Shown: positions 1-6,379 of the stretch, piece by piece
Layout: every line of letters starts with the position of its first letter
Numbering within the stretch: the first letter of the stretch is position 1
NCBI GenBank assembly: GCA_958403605.1
Contig: CATXYA010000006.1
Location: 1-14,887, forward strand
Length of the DNA: 14,887 nucleotides
Source: an uncultured Oscillospiraceae bacterium
Lineage (GTDB): Bacteria; Bacillota; Clostridia; Oscillospirales; Ruminococcaceae
Direction of reading: 5' to 3'
Translations under genes and position numbers: made by a program
The notes under the pieces: model-generated
What the model was told of the DNA's origin: nothing
Seen by the model: only the letters and a program-made list of their open reading frames with translations
Database searches by the model: none

Positions 1-12
1 CGGCCTTGCAGG

Positions 13-98
13 GATGCTGTTCGCCAAACTGGACAAAGTCCAGTTTGGACAGCATCGCCTTCCCCCGGTGGGGGAAGGTGGCTGATGCGCAGCATCAG
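13..98. repeat. Cluster of three tandem GC-rich palindromes
   Basis: Three inverted repeats follow one another. At 13-56, arms GATGCTGT and CCAAACTGGAC face GTCCAGTTTGG and ACAGCATC, with a 3-base loop and a 3-base bulge. At 58-78, CCTTCCCCC faces GGGGGAAGG around GGT. At 82-98, CTGATGC faces GCATCAG around GCA. All arms are perfect. No coding frame is convincing here. The arrangement resembles the dispersed GC-rich intergenic palindromic repeats common in Oscillospirales genomes, but copy number cannot be tested in this window. Confidence 0.6.
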
Positions 99-140
99 AC
101 GGATGAGGGGGCGCGCACAACCCTTTCCGTACCGATGGAC

Positions 141-172
141 AAAAAGGACGCGTTCTAAAACGCGTCCTTTTT
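141..172. terminator. Rho-independent terminator, probably bidirectional
   Basis: A perfect 14-bp stem (AAAAAGGACGCGTT at 141-154, AACGCGTCCTTTTT at 159-172) has a 4-base loop and is A-rich on one side and T-rich on the other. It lies just beyond the stop of the minus-strand XRE gene and would end that transcript. It could equally end a plus-strand transcript entering from the left edge. Confidence 0.85.
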
Positions 173-190
173 CTTTTAAATGTTGGAAAT

Positions 191-421
191 TCATTTTTCC
201 GGCAATACACTATAGGGCTCGCGAATATTTGTCAAACCCAGAATGTAATCCGCACTGGTTTGATAATATTTTGCCAGTTTCACCACCGCCCAAGCCGGAA
301 TTTCATGGATCCCTTTTTCATACCGCCTGTAAACCTCTCTTTTACAATTTAACACATTGGCGATCTCTTCCTGTGTCTTATCAGCGTCGATCCTTAGATC
401 TTCTAATCGTTTAAAAAACAT
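191..421 (-). CDS. Small XRE-family HTH transcriptional regulator
   Basis: This 76-residue protein is almost entirely one lambda-repressor-like helix-turn-helix domain. The HTH core runs from about residue 14 to 36 (TQEEIANVLNCKREVYRRYE), followed by the family's usual tail with AWAVVKLAKYYQTSADYILGLT. Stand-alone proteins of this size are common in Firmicutes, usually as autoregulators or control proteins of nearby genes. The start is supported by AAGGAG about 10 bases upstream. The gene is visibly more AT-rich than the operon to its right. Dyad elements just upstream (441-458 and 484-493) are candidate autoregulatory sites. Its target cannot be read from the sequence; the divergent gene at 773 is one candidate. 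The family call is firm, the role is inference. Confidence 0.85.
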   Translation of the reverse strand: MFFKRLEDLRIDADKTQEEIANVLNCKREVYRRYEKGIHEIPAWAVVKLAKYYQTSADYILGLTNIREPYSVLPEK

Positions 422-440
422 AGCAGCATTTCTCCTTGCA

Positions 441-458
441 AGAATATGCTACTATTCT
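441..458. promoter_or_regulatory. Putative operator dyad upstream of the XRE gene
   Basis: AGAATA and TATTCT form a perfect inverted repeat with a 6-base spacer, 20 bases upstream of the XRE start codon. A 9-base direct repeat, ATATGCTAC, occurs at 444-452 and again at 477-485, 33 bases (about three helical turns) apart, and a second palindrome ACAATATTGT lies at 484-493. The layout fits binding by a dimeric HTH repressor. No experimental support is available. Confidence 0.4.
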
Positions 459-508
459 GTTGCACGATCCATTTCCATATGCTACAATATTGTGGCATTG
501 CAAATAGA

Positions 509-568
509 GCACCCTTATCATTCCACCAATATTTTTATTCCAAAAGGAATCATATTTATAAAGGGTGC
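509..568. repeat. 60-bp imperfect palindrome in AT-rich intergenic DNA
   Basis: The outer arms GCACCCTT (509-516) and AAGGGTGC (561-568) are perfect complements. An inner hairpin ATTCC/GGAAT (537-541 and 546-550) has an AAAA loop, and ATCATTCC (517-524) nearly matches the complement of GGAATCAT (546-553). A T-rich run follows at 574-579 on the plus strand, so it could act as a terminator, but no transcript into it is evident. It could also be a very small element or a regulatory RNA structure. Confidence 0.35.
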
Positions 569-639
569 CGCTCCTTTTTCACTACTAGAGTACCTCACAA
601 AATCCGGCGCGTTTTCTTGGTAAAAATCAATGAATTTTG

Positions 640-694
640 GATAAAAATACTATCAGTGTAGTTTTATCGGAAGAAAGGTGGTATACTATCTAAA
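640..694 (+). promoter_or_regulatory. Extended -10 promoter with overlapping dyad for the 773 gene
   Basis: TG-G-TATACT at 679-687 is an excellent extended -10 element. The hexamer 17 bases upstream (659-664, TAGTTT) is a poor -35, as is usual for extended -10 promoters. An inverted repeat GATAAAA (640-646) / TTTTATC (662-668) covers the -35 region, and ATACTATC occurs twice (647-654 and 683-690). These are candidate repressor or activator contacts. Transcription should begin near 693-695, giving a leader of about 80 bases. Confidence 0.6.
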
Positions 695-708
695 TAGAAC
701 GGGAAGAA

Positions 709-727
709 TACGAACAAACGGTTCGTA
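709..727 (+). other. Stem-loop in the 5' leader of the 773 gene
   Basis: TACGAAC (709-715) and GTTCGTA (721-727) form a perfect 7-bp stem with a 5-base loop inside the predicted leader, about 30 bases before the Shine-Dalgarno AAAGGGGGG (756-764). It may influence transcript stability or translation. It is too simple to be assigned to a riboswitch class. Confidence 0.3.
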
Positions 728-772
728 CTGTCGCAGGCGGTCTTTTCATCGTAACAAAGGGGGGAACCAGCG

Positions 773-1453
773 ATGACGGTTTGTTTTTACGGATACCGGA
801 TATTTTGGGAAAGAAAAGTAAAGGAGAAACTGGAGGCGGCGCTGGCCGACCTGCTGCGGCAGGACGACGAAATTCAGTTCTATTTTTGCGGCTGTGATGT
901 CCTGAACTGGATCGCCTACGACATGGTGCGTCAGCTTCAGCAGGAGCATGCCGAAAAAAAGATCACGCTGACACTGGTGACCGGGCCGCGCCAGGACGAC
1001 GCGGGCCTATTGGGAAACGAAGTGTTCGACGAGACCATGAAGCTGACGCAGCTCAAATGGTATCAGAAGGACAAGACGCGCCGCCGGACGATCCGGGCAT
1101 GGCTGCTGGCGAACAGCGACGTGGCGCTCTGCTACCAGTATGATGATTTTTATGAAGAAGGGGACGAAAAGCCCGACCGCATCCCGGTGGGGCTGCGCGG
1201 CGTGCGCGTGGACCTGGCGCCGGAAGAAAGCTACCGGGCGCGGCGGGAAAAGATGGCCCGGATGCCAAAGCCCCTGCACGACGTCTTTGTGCGGTGGCAG
1301 GCGGGCGTGCCCGCGCCGGAGATCGCCCGGCAATTAAAAATACCGCTGGCACAGCTGCGGGTGCGCCAAGGGCTGATGCGGGCCTACCTGGGGCTCGACA
1401 AGGCGCGGGAACACATAAAACGCGGATGGCAGCAGCCGTGGAGCATCGGGTAA
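773..1453 (+). CDS. SLOG/DUF1273-like Rossmann protein with C-terminal HTH-like segment
   Basis: The 226-residue protein begins with FYGYR, followed by an amphipathic helix, then a strand and turn (IQFYFCGCDVLNWIAYD) and a further strand (KITLTLVTG). This pattern matches the Rossmann-type nucleotide-binding fold of SLOG/DUF1273 (YpsA-like) proteins, which usually show F-GHR and a GG-x-x-x-D turn; here the second turn reads CGCD. A later strand (SDVALCYQYDD) fits the same fold. Residues about 160-215 (AGVPAPEIARQLKIPLAQLR) look like a sigma-region-4 or GcrA-type HTH. AAAGGGGGG lies 8 bases before the ATG. The gene stands alone between its own promoter and terminator. A nucleotide-sensing regulator is possible but is inference; no catalytic residues are evident. 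Confidence 0.5.
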   Translation: MTVCFYGYRIFWERKVKEKLEAALADLLRQDDEIQFYFCGCDVLNWIAYDMVRQLQQEHAEKKITLTLVTGPRQDDAGLLGNEVFDETMKLTQLKWYQKDKTRRRTIRAWLLANSDVALCYQYDDFYEEGDEKPDRIPVGLRGVRVDLAPEESYRARREKMARMPKPLHDVFVRWQAGVPAPEIARQLKIPLAQLRVRQGLMRAYLGLDKAREHIKRGWQQPWSIG

Positions 1454-1460
1454 ATGAAAG

Positions 1461-1496
1461 AAACGGGACGGCCCCGAAAGAGGCTGTCCCGTTTTT
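1461..1496 (+). terminator. Rho-independent terminator after the 773 gene
   Basis: The arms AAACGGGACGGCC (1461-1473) and GGCTGTCCCGTTT (1482-1494) pair along 13 positions with one G-T pair, and the stem ends in a run of six T. It starts 7 bases after the stop codon. The opposite strand is also moderately T-rich past the stem, so partial bidirectional action is possible. Confidence 0.9.
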
Positions 1497-1499
1497 TGT

Positions 1500-1740
1500 C
1501 ACAAAGTAGTTTTTGGGTAGAGCGGTCAGGCTTCGGGCGTCTTGTGCGAGTCGTCTTCCTCCTACCCCGCCGAGGTGCCGCGCACCAGCATGAGGTGCCG
1601 GAGCACTGTCAGCCCCAAGGCGGAACCCAGCAGGATCAAAGCCCCGCGGCCCATTGCCTGTCAGCCGATTCCACCCAAACGGCACCTTTTTTGGAATAAA
1701 ACAGATGGCGGCAGAAAAAACAGCCTGCAGACAAAGAAAA
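1500..1740. other. Gene-poor interval between convergent genes
   Basis: No gene with family resemblance is found here. The only notable frame is on the minus strand at 1562-1654. It would encode a 30-residue peptide with a hydrophobic segment (ALILLGSALGLTVL) and an Arg-containing tail, but it lacks a close Shine-Dalgarno sequence. It may be a degenerate remnant of a membrane protein gene or a tiny membrane peptide. The rest is GC-rich DNA without clear structure. Confidence 0.4.
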
Positions 1741-1774
1741 GCCATCCTTTTCCCAAGCGGAGGAAAGGGATGGC
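1741..1774 (-). terminator. Rho-independent terminator for AraC gene and probably the whole operon
   Basis: Read on the minus strand, GCCATCCCTTTCC (1774-1762) faces GGAAAAGGATGGC (1753-1741), a 13-bp stem with a single weak pair, followed by TTTTCTTTG. It lies about 34 bases past the AraC stop codon. I find no other U-tract terminator between here and the start of the operon at 14069. Confidence 0.8.
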
Positions 1775-1807
1775 CGGATGGGATGCAGCGTTTTGATGAG
1801 GCGGACG

Positions 1808-2614
1808 CTAGGTATGCTTTTCAGTTTCCGACATGGACATGGACGGGGACTCCTGGAAGACGCTTTTATAGGCCCGGTAAAAGGACGAGTAGTTGTCAAA
1901 GCCGCACTGAAGACATACCGTCGTGGCGGCATGTCCTTTTCTTAACAAGTTGCGCGCCAGCATGCATTTTTGCGTCCGAACATAAGACATGATCGGTGTT
2001 TGCAGATGGTTGCTGATCAATTTTTGCACGGTCGAGCGGCTCATGTGTACATTTTTGCAAATATCATCGATGGAACAGATACTGACCAGGTTGCTGTCGA
2101 TGTAAGAGATGATCCGCTCGGCTCCCGAATCCACATAGTTCGCCGTTTGAAGCTGACCCACAATGTTGCACATATAGGACAGAATGATCTGGACTTGGCT
2201 GTCGATCACGTTTTCACGGATGTCACCGGTAAAATCCGAGCAATAATAATTCATGCGCAGCAGTTCGTCGGAAAGCCTGGTCCCCGGGATGATATACATA
2301 CTTCCCAAGGCCATGATATGCTCCCGCACGGCGGCACACAAGCTGGTATCATTGAAATGGATGACGATCCTTTCGTACCGCTTTTCGGAGTCCAGCTGAA
2401 GGCTATGGTATTCCCCGGGTTTGATCACCATAATGCTGTTCGGCTGGATGCGGTACTGCTTTTGCTGGATCTGGAATTCCCCTTCCCCGCGAATGATGTA
2501 CAGCAGCTCATAGTCGGTGTGATAATGCCAGCCCAAATCGTCGGTTCTTTGATTTCCGTGTTCATCGTTGGTATACCGGTAAACGCTTTTCGGTGTGGAT
2601 ATCTCGAAACGCAT
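1808..2614 (-). CDS. AraC-family transcriptional regulator with cupin sensor domain
   Basis: The 268-residue protein has an N-terminal cupin-like sensor domain (GWHYHTDYELLYIIRGEG, with His30 and His32, then PGEYHSL) and a C-terminal pair of helix-turn-helix motifs from about residue 170. The HTH region includes IDDICKNVHMSRSTVQKLIS and the AraC signature CGFDNYSSFYRAYK. This is the layout of glycoside-responsive AraC regulators of Firmicutes sugar operons. A start at 2638 is also open, but AGGAGG at 2622-2627 lies 7 bases before the ATG at 2614, so the shorter form is chosen. It is the last gene before the terminator at 1741. The HAD gene upstream ends only 112 bases away with no terminator between, so read-through is likely. 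It probably activates the transporter/GH3 operon on sensing the sugar; that target is inferred from position. Confidence 0.85.
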   Translation of the reverse strand: MRFEISTPKSVYRYTNDEHGNQRTDDLGWHYHTDYELLYIIRGEGEFQIQQKQYRIQPNSIMVIKPGEYHSLQLDSEKRYERIVIHFNDTSLCAAVREHIMALGSMYIIPGTRLSDELLRMNYYCSDFTGDIRENVIDSQVQIILSYMCNIVGQLQTANYVDSGAERIISYIDSNLVSICSIDDICKNVHMSRSTVQKLISNHLQTPIMSYVRTQKCMLARNLLRKGHAATTVCLQCGFDNYSSFYRAYKSVFQESPSMSMSETEKHT

Positions 2615-2642
2615 AGCGCCCCCTCCTGAAAGCCACAAGCTT

Positions 2643-2725
2643 TTCCTCTCATCCTAACAGTAGCTAAAAATGAGCCGGAAAACAATGCTTTATCGACAGA
2701 TCCAAAAATTCCCTGTGAGATCCCG
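2643..2725 (-). promoter_or_regulatory. Short gap before AraC; weak promoter candidate, no terminator
   Basis: Read on the minus strand, TTGTTT and TACTGT are spaced 17 bases apart, each matching about half of the sigma-A consensus. This could give AraC a basal promoter of its own. No hairpin followed by T residues is present after the HAD gene, so operon read-through into AraC is expected. Confidence 0.25.
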
Positions 2726-3370
2726 TTACACCGTTTTTTCCAAAAGCAGGGCGCACAGCTCCTCCGGGGAGGCCAGCACGATGTCGGCCTCTGCGCAGGT
2801 CCGCGCGTCACCAATCGCAGCCGCCGTCATGCCGGCGGCTTTCGCCGCGCAGATGCCCGCCGCGGCATCCTCCAGCACGAGACAATCGACCGGGGCAAGA
2901 CCAAGCTTTTGGGCGCATTGTAAAAACACTTCGGGATGCGGCTTGGAATGCGTGATATCATTGCCGTCAGAAACTGCATCGAAGGCAGCGGCCATCCCGA
3001 TCTGTTCCAGAACCAAAGCGGTATTTTTGCTGCTGGACCCGACGGCGATCTTCAGCCCGGCGTTTTTCAGCGCTTTTACAGTGGCCGGGATGCCCGGAAG
3101 AATGCTCTTGGGAGTCAGCGTTGCCAGCAGCTCCCGGTAGACTGCATTTTTTTGATCGGCCAGCGCCGTTTTTTCACGGTCCGAATACATGTTGGGCGCT
3201 TTCTCCAGCATGATCTCCAGGCTTTGCCGGCGGCTGACACCGCGCAGGCGCGCGTTGATCTGTGGATCAAAATAGAGCCCCTCCCGGTCGGCAATTTTCT
3301 TCCATGCCTGATAATGCAGATCATCGGTATTCACGATGACACCGTCCAGGTCGAAGATAACGGCTTTCAT
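2726..3370 (-). CDS. pgmB: Beta-phosphoglucomutase (HAD superfamily)
   Basis: This 214-residue enzyme should interconvert beta-glucose-1-phosphate and glucose-6-phosphate in the cytoplasm. Every characteristic element of Lactococcus beta-phosphoglucomutase can be seen. These are the nucleophile motif FDLDG with Asp7 and general acid/base Asp9, cap residues His19 and Trp23 (LHYQAW), the cap loop LRGVSRRQSL (42-51), the motif GSSSKN (111-116), Lys143 in SKPHPE, and the Mg-binding LEDAAAGI with Glu167 and Asp168. Length is normal for the family. The start codon overlaps the upstream GH3 stop codon as ATGA (3367-3370), implying translational coupling. A G-rich stretch 7 bases before the ATG can serve as ribosome binding site. 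The enzyme implies that another product of the operon releases a beta-anomeric sugar phosphate. A different HAD substrate is possible but less likely given the cap residues. Confidence 0.88.
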   Translation of the reverse strand: MKAVIFDLDGVIVNTDDLHYQAWKKIADREGLYFDPQINARLRGVSRRQSLEIMLEKAPNMYSDREKTALADQKNAVYRELLATLTPKSILPGIPATVKALKNAGLKIAVGSSSKNTALVLEQIGMAAAFDAVSDGNDITHSKPHPEVFLQCAQKLGLAPVDCLVLEDAAAGICAAKAAGMTAAAIGDARTCAEADIVLASPEELCALLLEKTV

Positions 3371-5055
3371 AAATCAGCCCCCCATACGCCGCAGAACGGA
3401 TCGACCGGGGAGACGCCCTGAAATGCACTGCGCCCGGCAAGCTTCTCCATCAAACAATCTAAAACCGCATCAGAGTAGTTATAACAGTTGATAAAGGTAC
3501 GGATCATCGGGACATCTACAAAGTGGAACGGATCGCCCAGCGAGATGAACAGGGTGGGGATATCCATTACATGCTGGGGCGATTCCCCGCAGACGCGGGG
3601 CGCAAAGAACAGGCGGTTGGTGGCGCGGTTGCCTCCGGTGACCATATTGGCCACATACAGGATCAGGTCAAAGCGCTGTTTCAGCTCCTTCACGGGAATA
3701 TCCGCAAACATCCGGTCGCGCTCCGCCCCTTCGGTGCAGGTGACCTCATAGCCCTCTTTTTCCAGCCTGGCGATCACGGCTTCCTTACACTTGGCGCCGC
3801 CACGGAAGGCGGGGTTGTCGCCCAGAACATGCAGCCAGACCCGTCTGTGAGTGGCGGGTGTGATGGGAAGCAGATCTTGGGTGTCCTTCACCAGGGTGAT
3901 GGCCCGATCGGCACAGGCATACGCAAGCGCGCGGTGCTTTTGGCAGCCGACGATGGAGGCGTAGTCTTCCCTGGTAAATTCCTCCCGTCCGTTCAGGTTT
4001 AGGGAGGCCTTCAGCGCCAGCACCCGGGTGACTGCCTCGTCAAGACGCTTGGCCGGGAGCACGCCGCGCTGGGCGTCCTCCAGAAGCGCGTGAAAATCCT
4101 CTTCCAGACTGCGGCCGAACAGGAACATGTCACATCCGGCATTGATGGCGGCCGTGGGGATCTCACGCCGGGGCAGGGCACAGCCCAGCCCTGTCATGGT
4201 GGCGGAATCCGTGATCACCATGCCGTTGAAGCCCAGCTTTTCGCGCAGCAGGTCGGTGACCAGCTCCGGAGAAAGCGAGGCCGGCAGGATGTCCTTGTTT
4301 TGGATGCCGGGCCGTAGGCGTCGGCTGTACGCGGGCAGCAGGATATGCCCCACCATCACGGTCTGGGCGCCCTGTTCGATCAAAGAGCGGTAGATCATGC
4401 CGAAGGAGCGGTCCCACGCTTCGCAGGAGAGCGTATTGACGGAGGACAGCAAATGCTGATCCCGCTCGTCCACCCCGTCGCCGGGAAAATGCTTGATGGA
4501 CACCGCCACCTGATGCGGCTTGATGCCCTGCAGATAGGCACTGGCATACGCCAGCACCTTCTGGGGGTCGCTGCCGTAGGTGCGGGTGTTGATGATGGGG
4601 TTCCTCCAGTTGAACTGGACATCCACCACCGGGGCAAAGGCATAGTTGGCGCCTACCGCGGCGCCCTCGGCTCCGCAGAGATCCCCCAGCTGGCGGGCGT
4701 ATTCCGGGTCATTGGCGGCCGCCACTTCCAGCTGGCTGGCAAAATTGGTCCCGTCCGTGACGATGCCGCTGCCGCCGCTTTCCAGGTTGGCGGAGATCAG
4801 CAAGGGGATCGTTACGCGGTGCTGGATGAAATCCACCCGTTCCTTGATGTTTTTGGAGGTATCCCCCCGAAACATGATGCCCCCGTAGGGGATCCTTTGG
4901 TAGCGTTCCAGAAGCTCTTCGTTGGCGTCCAGTGCCGACGAACAGAAGAAAAGCTGGCCGACTTTTTCTTTCAGGGACAGCGAAGCCAGGGTGTCGGCGA
5001 CCCATCGGCATTGCTGCGGAGTCAGGTAAAAGGGATTGCCCTTCAGATCCACCAT
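3367..5055 (-). CDS. GH3 beta-glycosidase/phosphorylase, His-Asp dyad type (copy 1)
   Basis: The 562-residue GH3 protein has no signal peptide and should be cytoplasmic. The TIM-barrel domain carries KHFPGDG (188-194), then Asp199 and His201 in RDQH, and the nucleophile Asp283 in GMVITDSATMTGL. The His-Asp acid/base dyad marks the NagZ/Nag3 subfamily rather than classical GH3 beta-glucosidases, which use Glu in a later domain. Enzymes of this subfamily have been shown to act as retaining glycoside phosphorylases on N-acetylglucosaminides or glucosides. A C-terminal alpha/beta domain follows from about residue 370. The start is preceded by AGAGG 8 bases upstream. The protein is a clear paralogue of the GH3 encoded at 8830-10557, with a matching N-terminus (DLK..PFYL). 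It is translationally coupled to the beta-phosphoglucomutase gene. The substrate, glucoside or N-acetylglucosaminide, is not decided by sequence alone. Confidence 0.88.
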   Translation of the reverse strand: MVDLKGNPFYLTPQQCRWVADTLASLSLKEKVGQLFFCSSALDANEELLERYQRIPYGGIMFRGDTSKNIKERVDFIQHRVTIPLLISANLESGGSGIVTDGTNFASQLEVAAANDPEYARQLGDLCGAEGAAVGANYAFAPVVDVQFNWRNPIINTRTYGSDPQKVLAYASAYLQGIKPHQVAVSIKHFPGDGVDERDQHLLSSVNTLSCEAWDRSFGMIYRSLIEQGAQTVMVGHILLPAYSRRLRPGIQNKDILPASLSPELVTDLLREKLGFNGMVITDSATMTGLGCALPRREIPTAAINAGCDMFLFGRSLEEDFHALLEDAQRGVLPAKRLDEAVTRVLALKASLNLNGREEFTREDYASIVGCQKHRALAYACADRAITLVKDTQDLLPITPATHRRVWLHVLGDNPAFRGGAKCKEAVIARLEKEGYEVTCTEGAERDRMFADIPVKELKQRFDLILYVANMVTGGNRATNRLFFAPRVCGESPQHVMDIPTLFISLGDPFHFVDVPMIRTFINCYNYSDAVLDCLMEKLAGRSAFQGVSPVDPFCGVWGADL

Positions 5056-5078
5056 GATTGGATACCTCTGATGATCCT

Positions 5079-5115
5079 TGGCCGCAGCAAGGGCCGGACG
5101 CCCTTGCTGCGGCCA
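5079..5115 (-). other. Perfect 15-bp hairpin in the intergenic gap of the operon
   Basis: TGGCCGCAGCAAGGG (5079-5093) and CCCTTGCTGCGGCCA (5101-5115) are perfect complements around a 7-base loop. It begins 6 bases past the propeller-1 stop and lies 24 bases before the GH3 copy 1 start. On the minus strand no T run follows, so it is not a standard terminator. It more likely sets mRNA 3'-end stability or attenuates expression of the downstream genes. Confidence 0.7.
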
Positions 5116-5121
5116 GTTGTT

Positions 5122-6321
5122 TTACGGACCGATGAACCGCGCTGCCGTGGGGGTGGGCGCGGCCACCTCGGATGCCGCGGTGAGCAGGCCGGTCTCCTGG
5201 TCGATCCGCAGCAGGATGACCTTTTCGTTCTGGACGCCCGTCACCGCCAAAAACCGGCCCGTCGGATCGATCTGGATCCCGCGCGGCATGCTGCTGACAT
5301 CCAGGACAAAGCGGCCGGCCACCGTCAAATTGCCGGTCTCGGGGTCAAGATGGGAAACGCACACGGTGCCCACCGTGCTGTTGGTGTAGACAAAGCGCCC
5401 GTTGGGATGGATCTGCACATCCAGGCCCCAAACCTCGATCTGTTTGCCGATGGACGTGATGGCGTAGCTCTGCTGCCGGTCAACGGTGTCCACGCGGGAG
5501 ACCAGGGTGAGCCTTCCATTGGCTTTGTCCAGCCGGTAGCTGCACAGGTGCGCGTCATATTCATTCTGCACCAGCACGTAAGGGGTGCCTTTTGCAAAGC
5601 AGGCATGGCGGGGAGAGGAGCCGTGCCCGGTGGGATAAACAGAAAGCGTCTCCAGCTTTCCGGCCTCCCGGTCCAGCTTCGCCACGTAGATGTTGTCGCC
5701 GCCCTTGTTGGGAATGATCACAAAATCATCGTCGTCGATCTGCACGGAATGGGGGTGCGCGCTGCCATGGATGACCGCGTCGCCTCCGGTGCCTTGCAGG
5801 ACCAAGCGGTCCAGCAGCTTGCCCACGCCGCCGTCGGGGCGGATGGCAAACAGGCTGACCAAGCCTTCATCCCGCTGGACGTCGGGCACCAGCGCACCGT
5901 CCACCTCTTTGAAGCGAGTCACATAGAACCGGCCGCCGTGGCAGGCCACCAGCAGATACTTGCCGGTCTTGTCGATCGTAATATAGCAGGCGCTGGAGCC
6001 GTAGGACAAGGACTGGTTGATGACTTCCGTTTTTCCGGTCTTTCGGTCAAAGGAGAACGCGGTCACGCCGCCGCCGTAGCCGGTGCCCTGAAAGTCGTGG
6101 GACTCATTGGCGGCATAGATGTATTTTTTGTCCGGGGATACCACCAGGGTGCTGGGGGATTCTACGCCGTGCGATTGGCTCACCTGTACCATTTCGCCGG
6201 TCTCGGGATCCATCCGGCAGACGGTGAGGCCGTCGCATTTTCCGTAAATATCCGGGTGGCCGGGGCTGGTCCAGCACTGTTCCCCAAAGCCGCCGAATAC
6301 AGCAAAGGACTGATCTTTCAT
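5122..6321 (-). CDS. Lactonase-family seven-bladed beta-propeller protein (propeller 1)
   Basis: The 399-residue protein belongs to the lactonase family (YbhE/Pgl type, PF10282), cytoplasmic seven-bladed propellers whose known members hydrolyse 6-phosphogluconolactone or related lactones. Visible blade motifs are SPSTLVVSPDKKYIY (from 55), AHPHSVQID (188-196), SSPRHACF (235-242), VQNEYD (251-256), DVQIHPNGRFVYT (301-313) and PRGIQIDPTGRFLAVTG (346-362). The His and Glu of PRH and NEYD, conserved in the family, are retained. At about 400 residues it is longer than E. coli Pgl (331), because of inserts in the first blades. Translation could be opened at 6390, but GGAGG at 6330-6334, 8 bases before the ATG at 6321, and the paralogue N-termini fix the start. 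True substrate unknown; the operon context suggests a sugar or aglycone lactone rather than a housekeeping role. Confidence 0.85.
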   Translation of the reverse strand: MKDQSFAVFGGFGEQCWTSPGHPDIYGKCDGLTVCRMDPETGEMVQVSQSHGVESPSTLVVSPDKKYIYAANESHDFQGTGYGGGVTAFSFDRKTGKTEVINQSLSYGSSACYITIDKTGKYLLVACHGGRFYVTRFKEVDGALVPDVQRDEGLVSLFAIRPDGGVGKLLDRLVLQGTGGDAVIHGSAHPHSVQIDDDDFVIIPNKGGDNIYVAKLDREAGKLETLSVYPTGHGSSPRHACFAKGTPYVLVQNEYDAHLCSYRLDKANGRLTLVSRVDTVDRQQSYAITSIGKQIEVWGLDVQIHPNGRFVYTNSTVGTVCVSHLDPETGNLTVAGRFVLDVSSMPRGIQIDPTGRFLAVTGVQNEKVILLRIDQETGLLTAASEVAAPTPTAARFIGP

Positions 6322-6362
6322 GAGCTTTTCCTCCAAATCAGGAGCGATCGTTGGGATGACCG

Positions 6363-6378
6363 GCGGCGCGTGCGCCGC
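6363..6378 (-). other. Short GC hairpin after the propeller 2 stop
   Basis: GCGGCGC and GCGCCGC form a 7-bp stem with a 2-base loop, two bases beyond the propeller 2 stop codon, in a 58-base gap. No T run follows. It may affect stability or coupling. A two-base loop is tight, so the structure may open to a smaller stem in RNA. Confidence 0.4.
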
Positions 6379-6379
6379 G

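Noticed and set aside
1..98. CRISPR array from repeated palindromes
   Set aside because: The three palindromes differ from each other, with no constant repeat, no regular spacers and no cas genes nearby.
85..414. 109-residue open frame on the plus strand
   Set aside because: It runs through the terminator hairpin at 141-172 and antisense to the XRE gene, with no domain resemblance.
1053..1745. 230-residue open frame on the minus strand
   Set aside because: It overlaps the 773-1453 gene in antisense and is Ala/Pro/Arg-rich without any domain. It also crosses the terminator at 1461-1496.
2615..2638. Upstream ATG extending the AraC protein by eight residues
   Set aside because: The extension (MWLSGGGA) is coded by the Shine-Dalgarno region itself. 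AGGAGG at 2622-2627 is ideally placed for the ATG at 2614.
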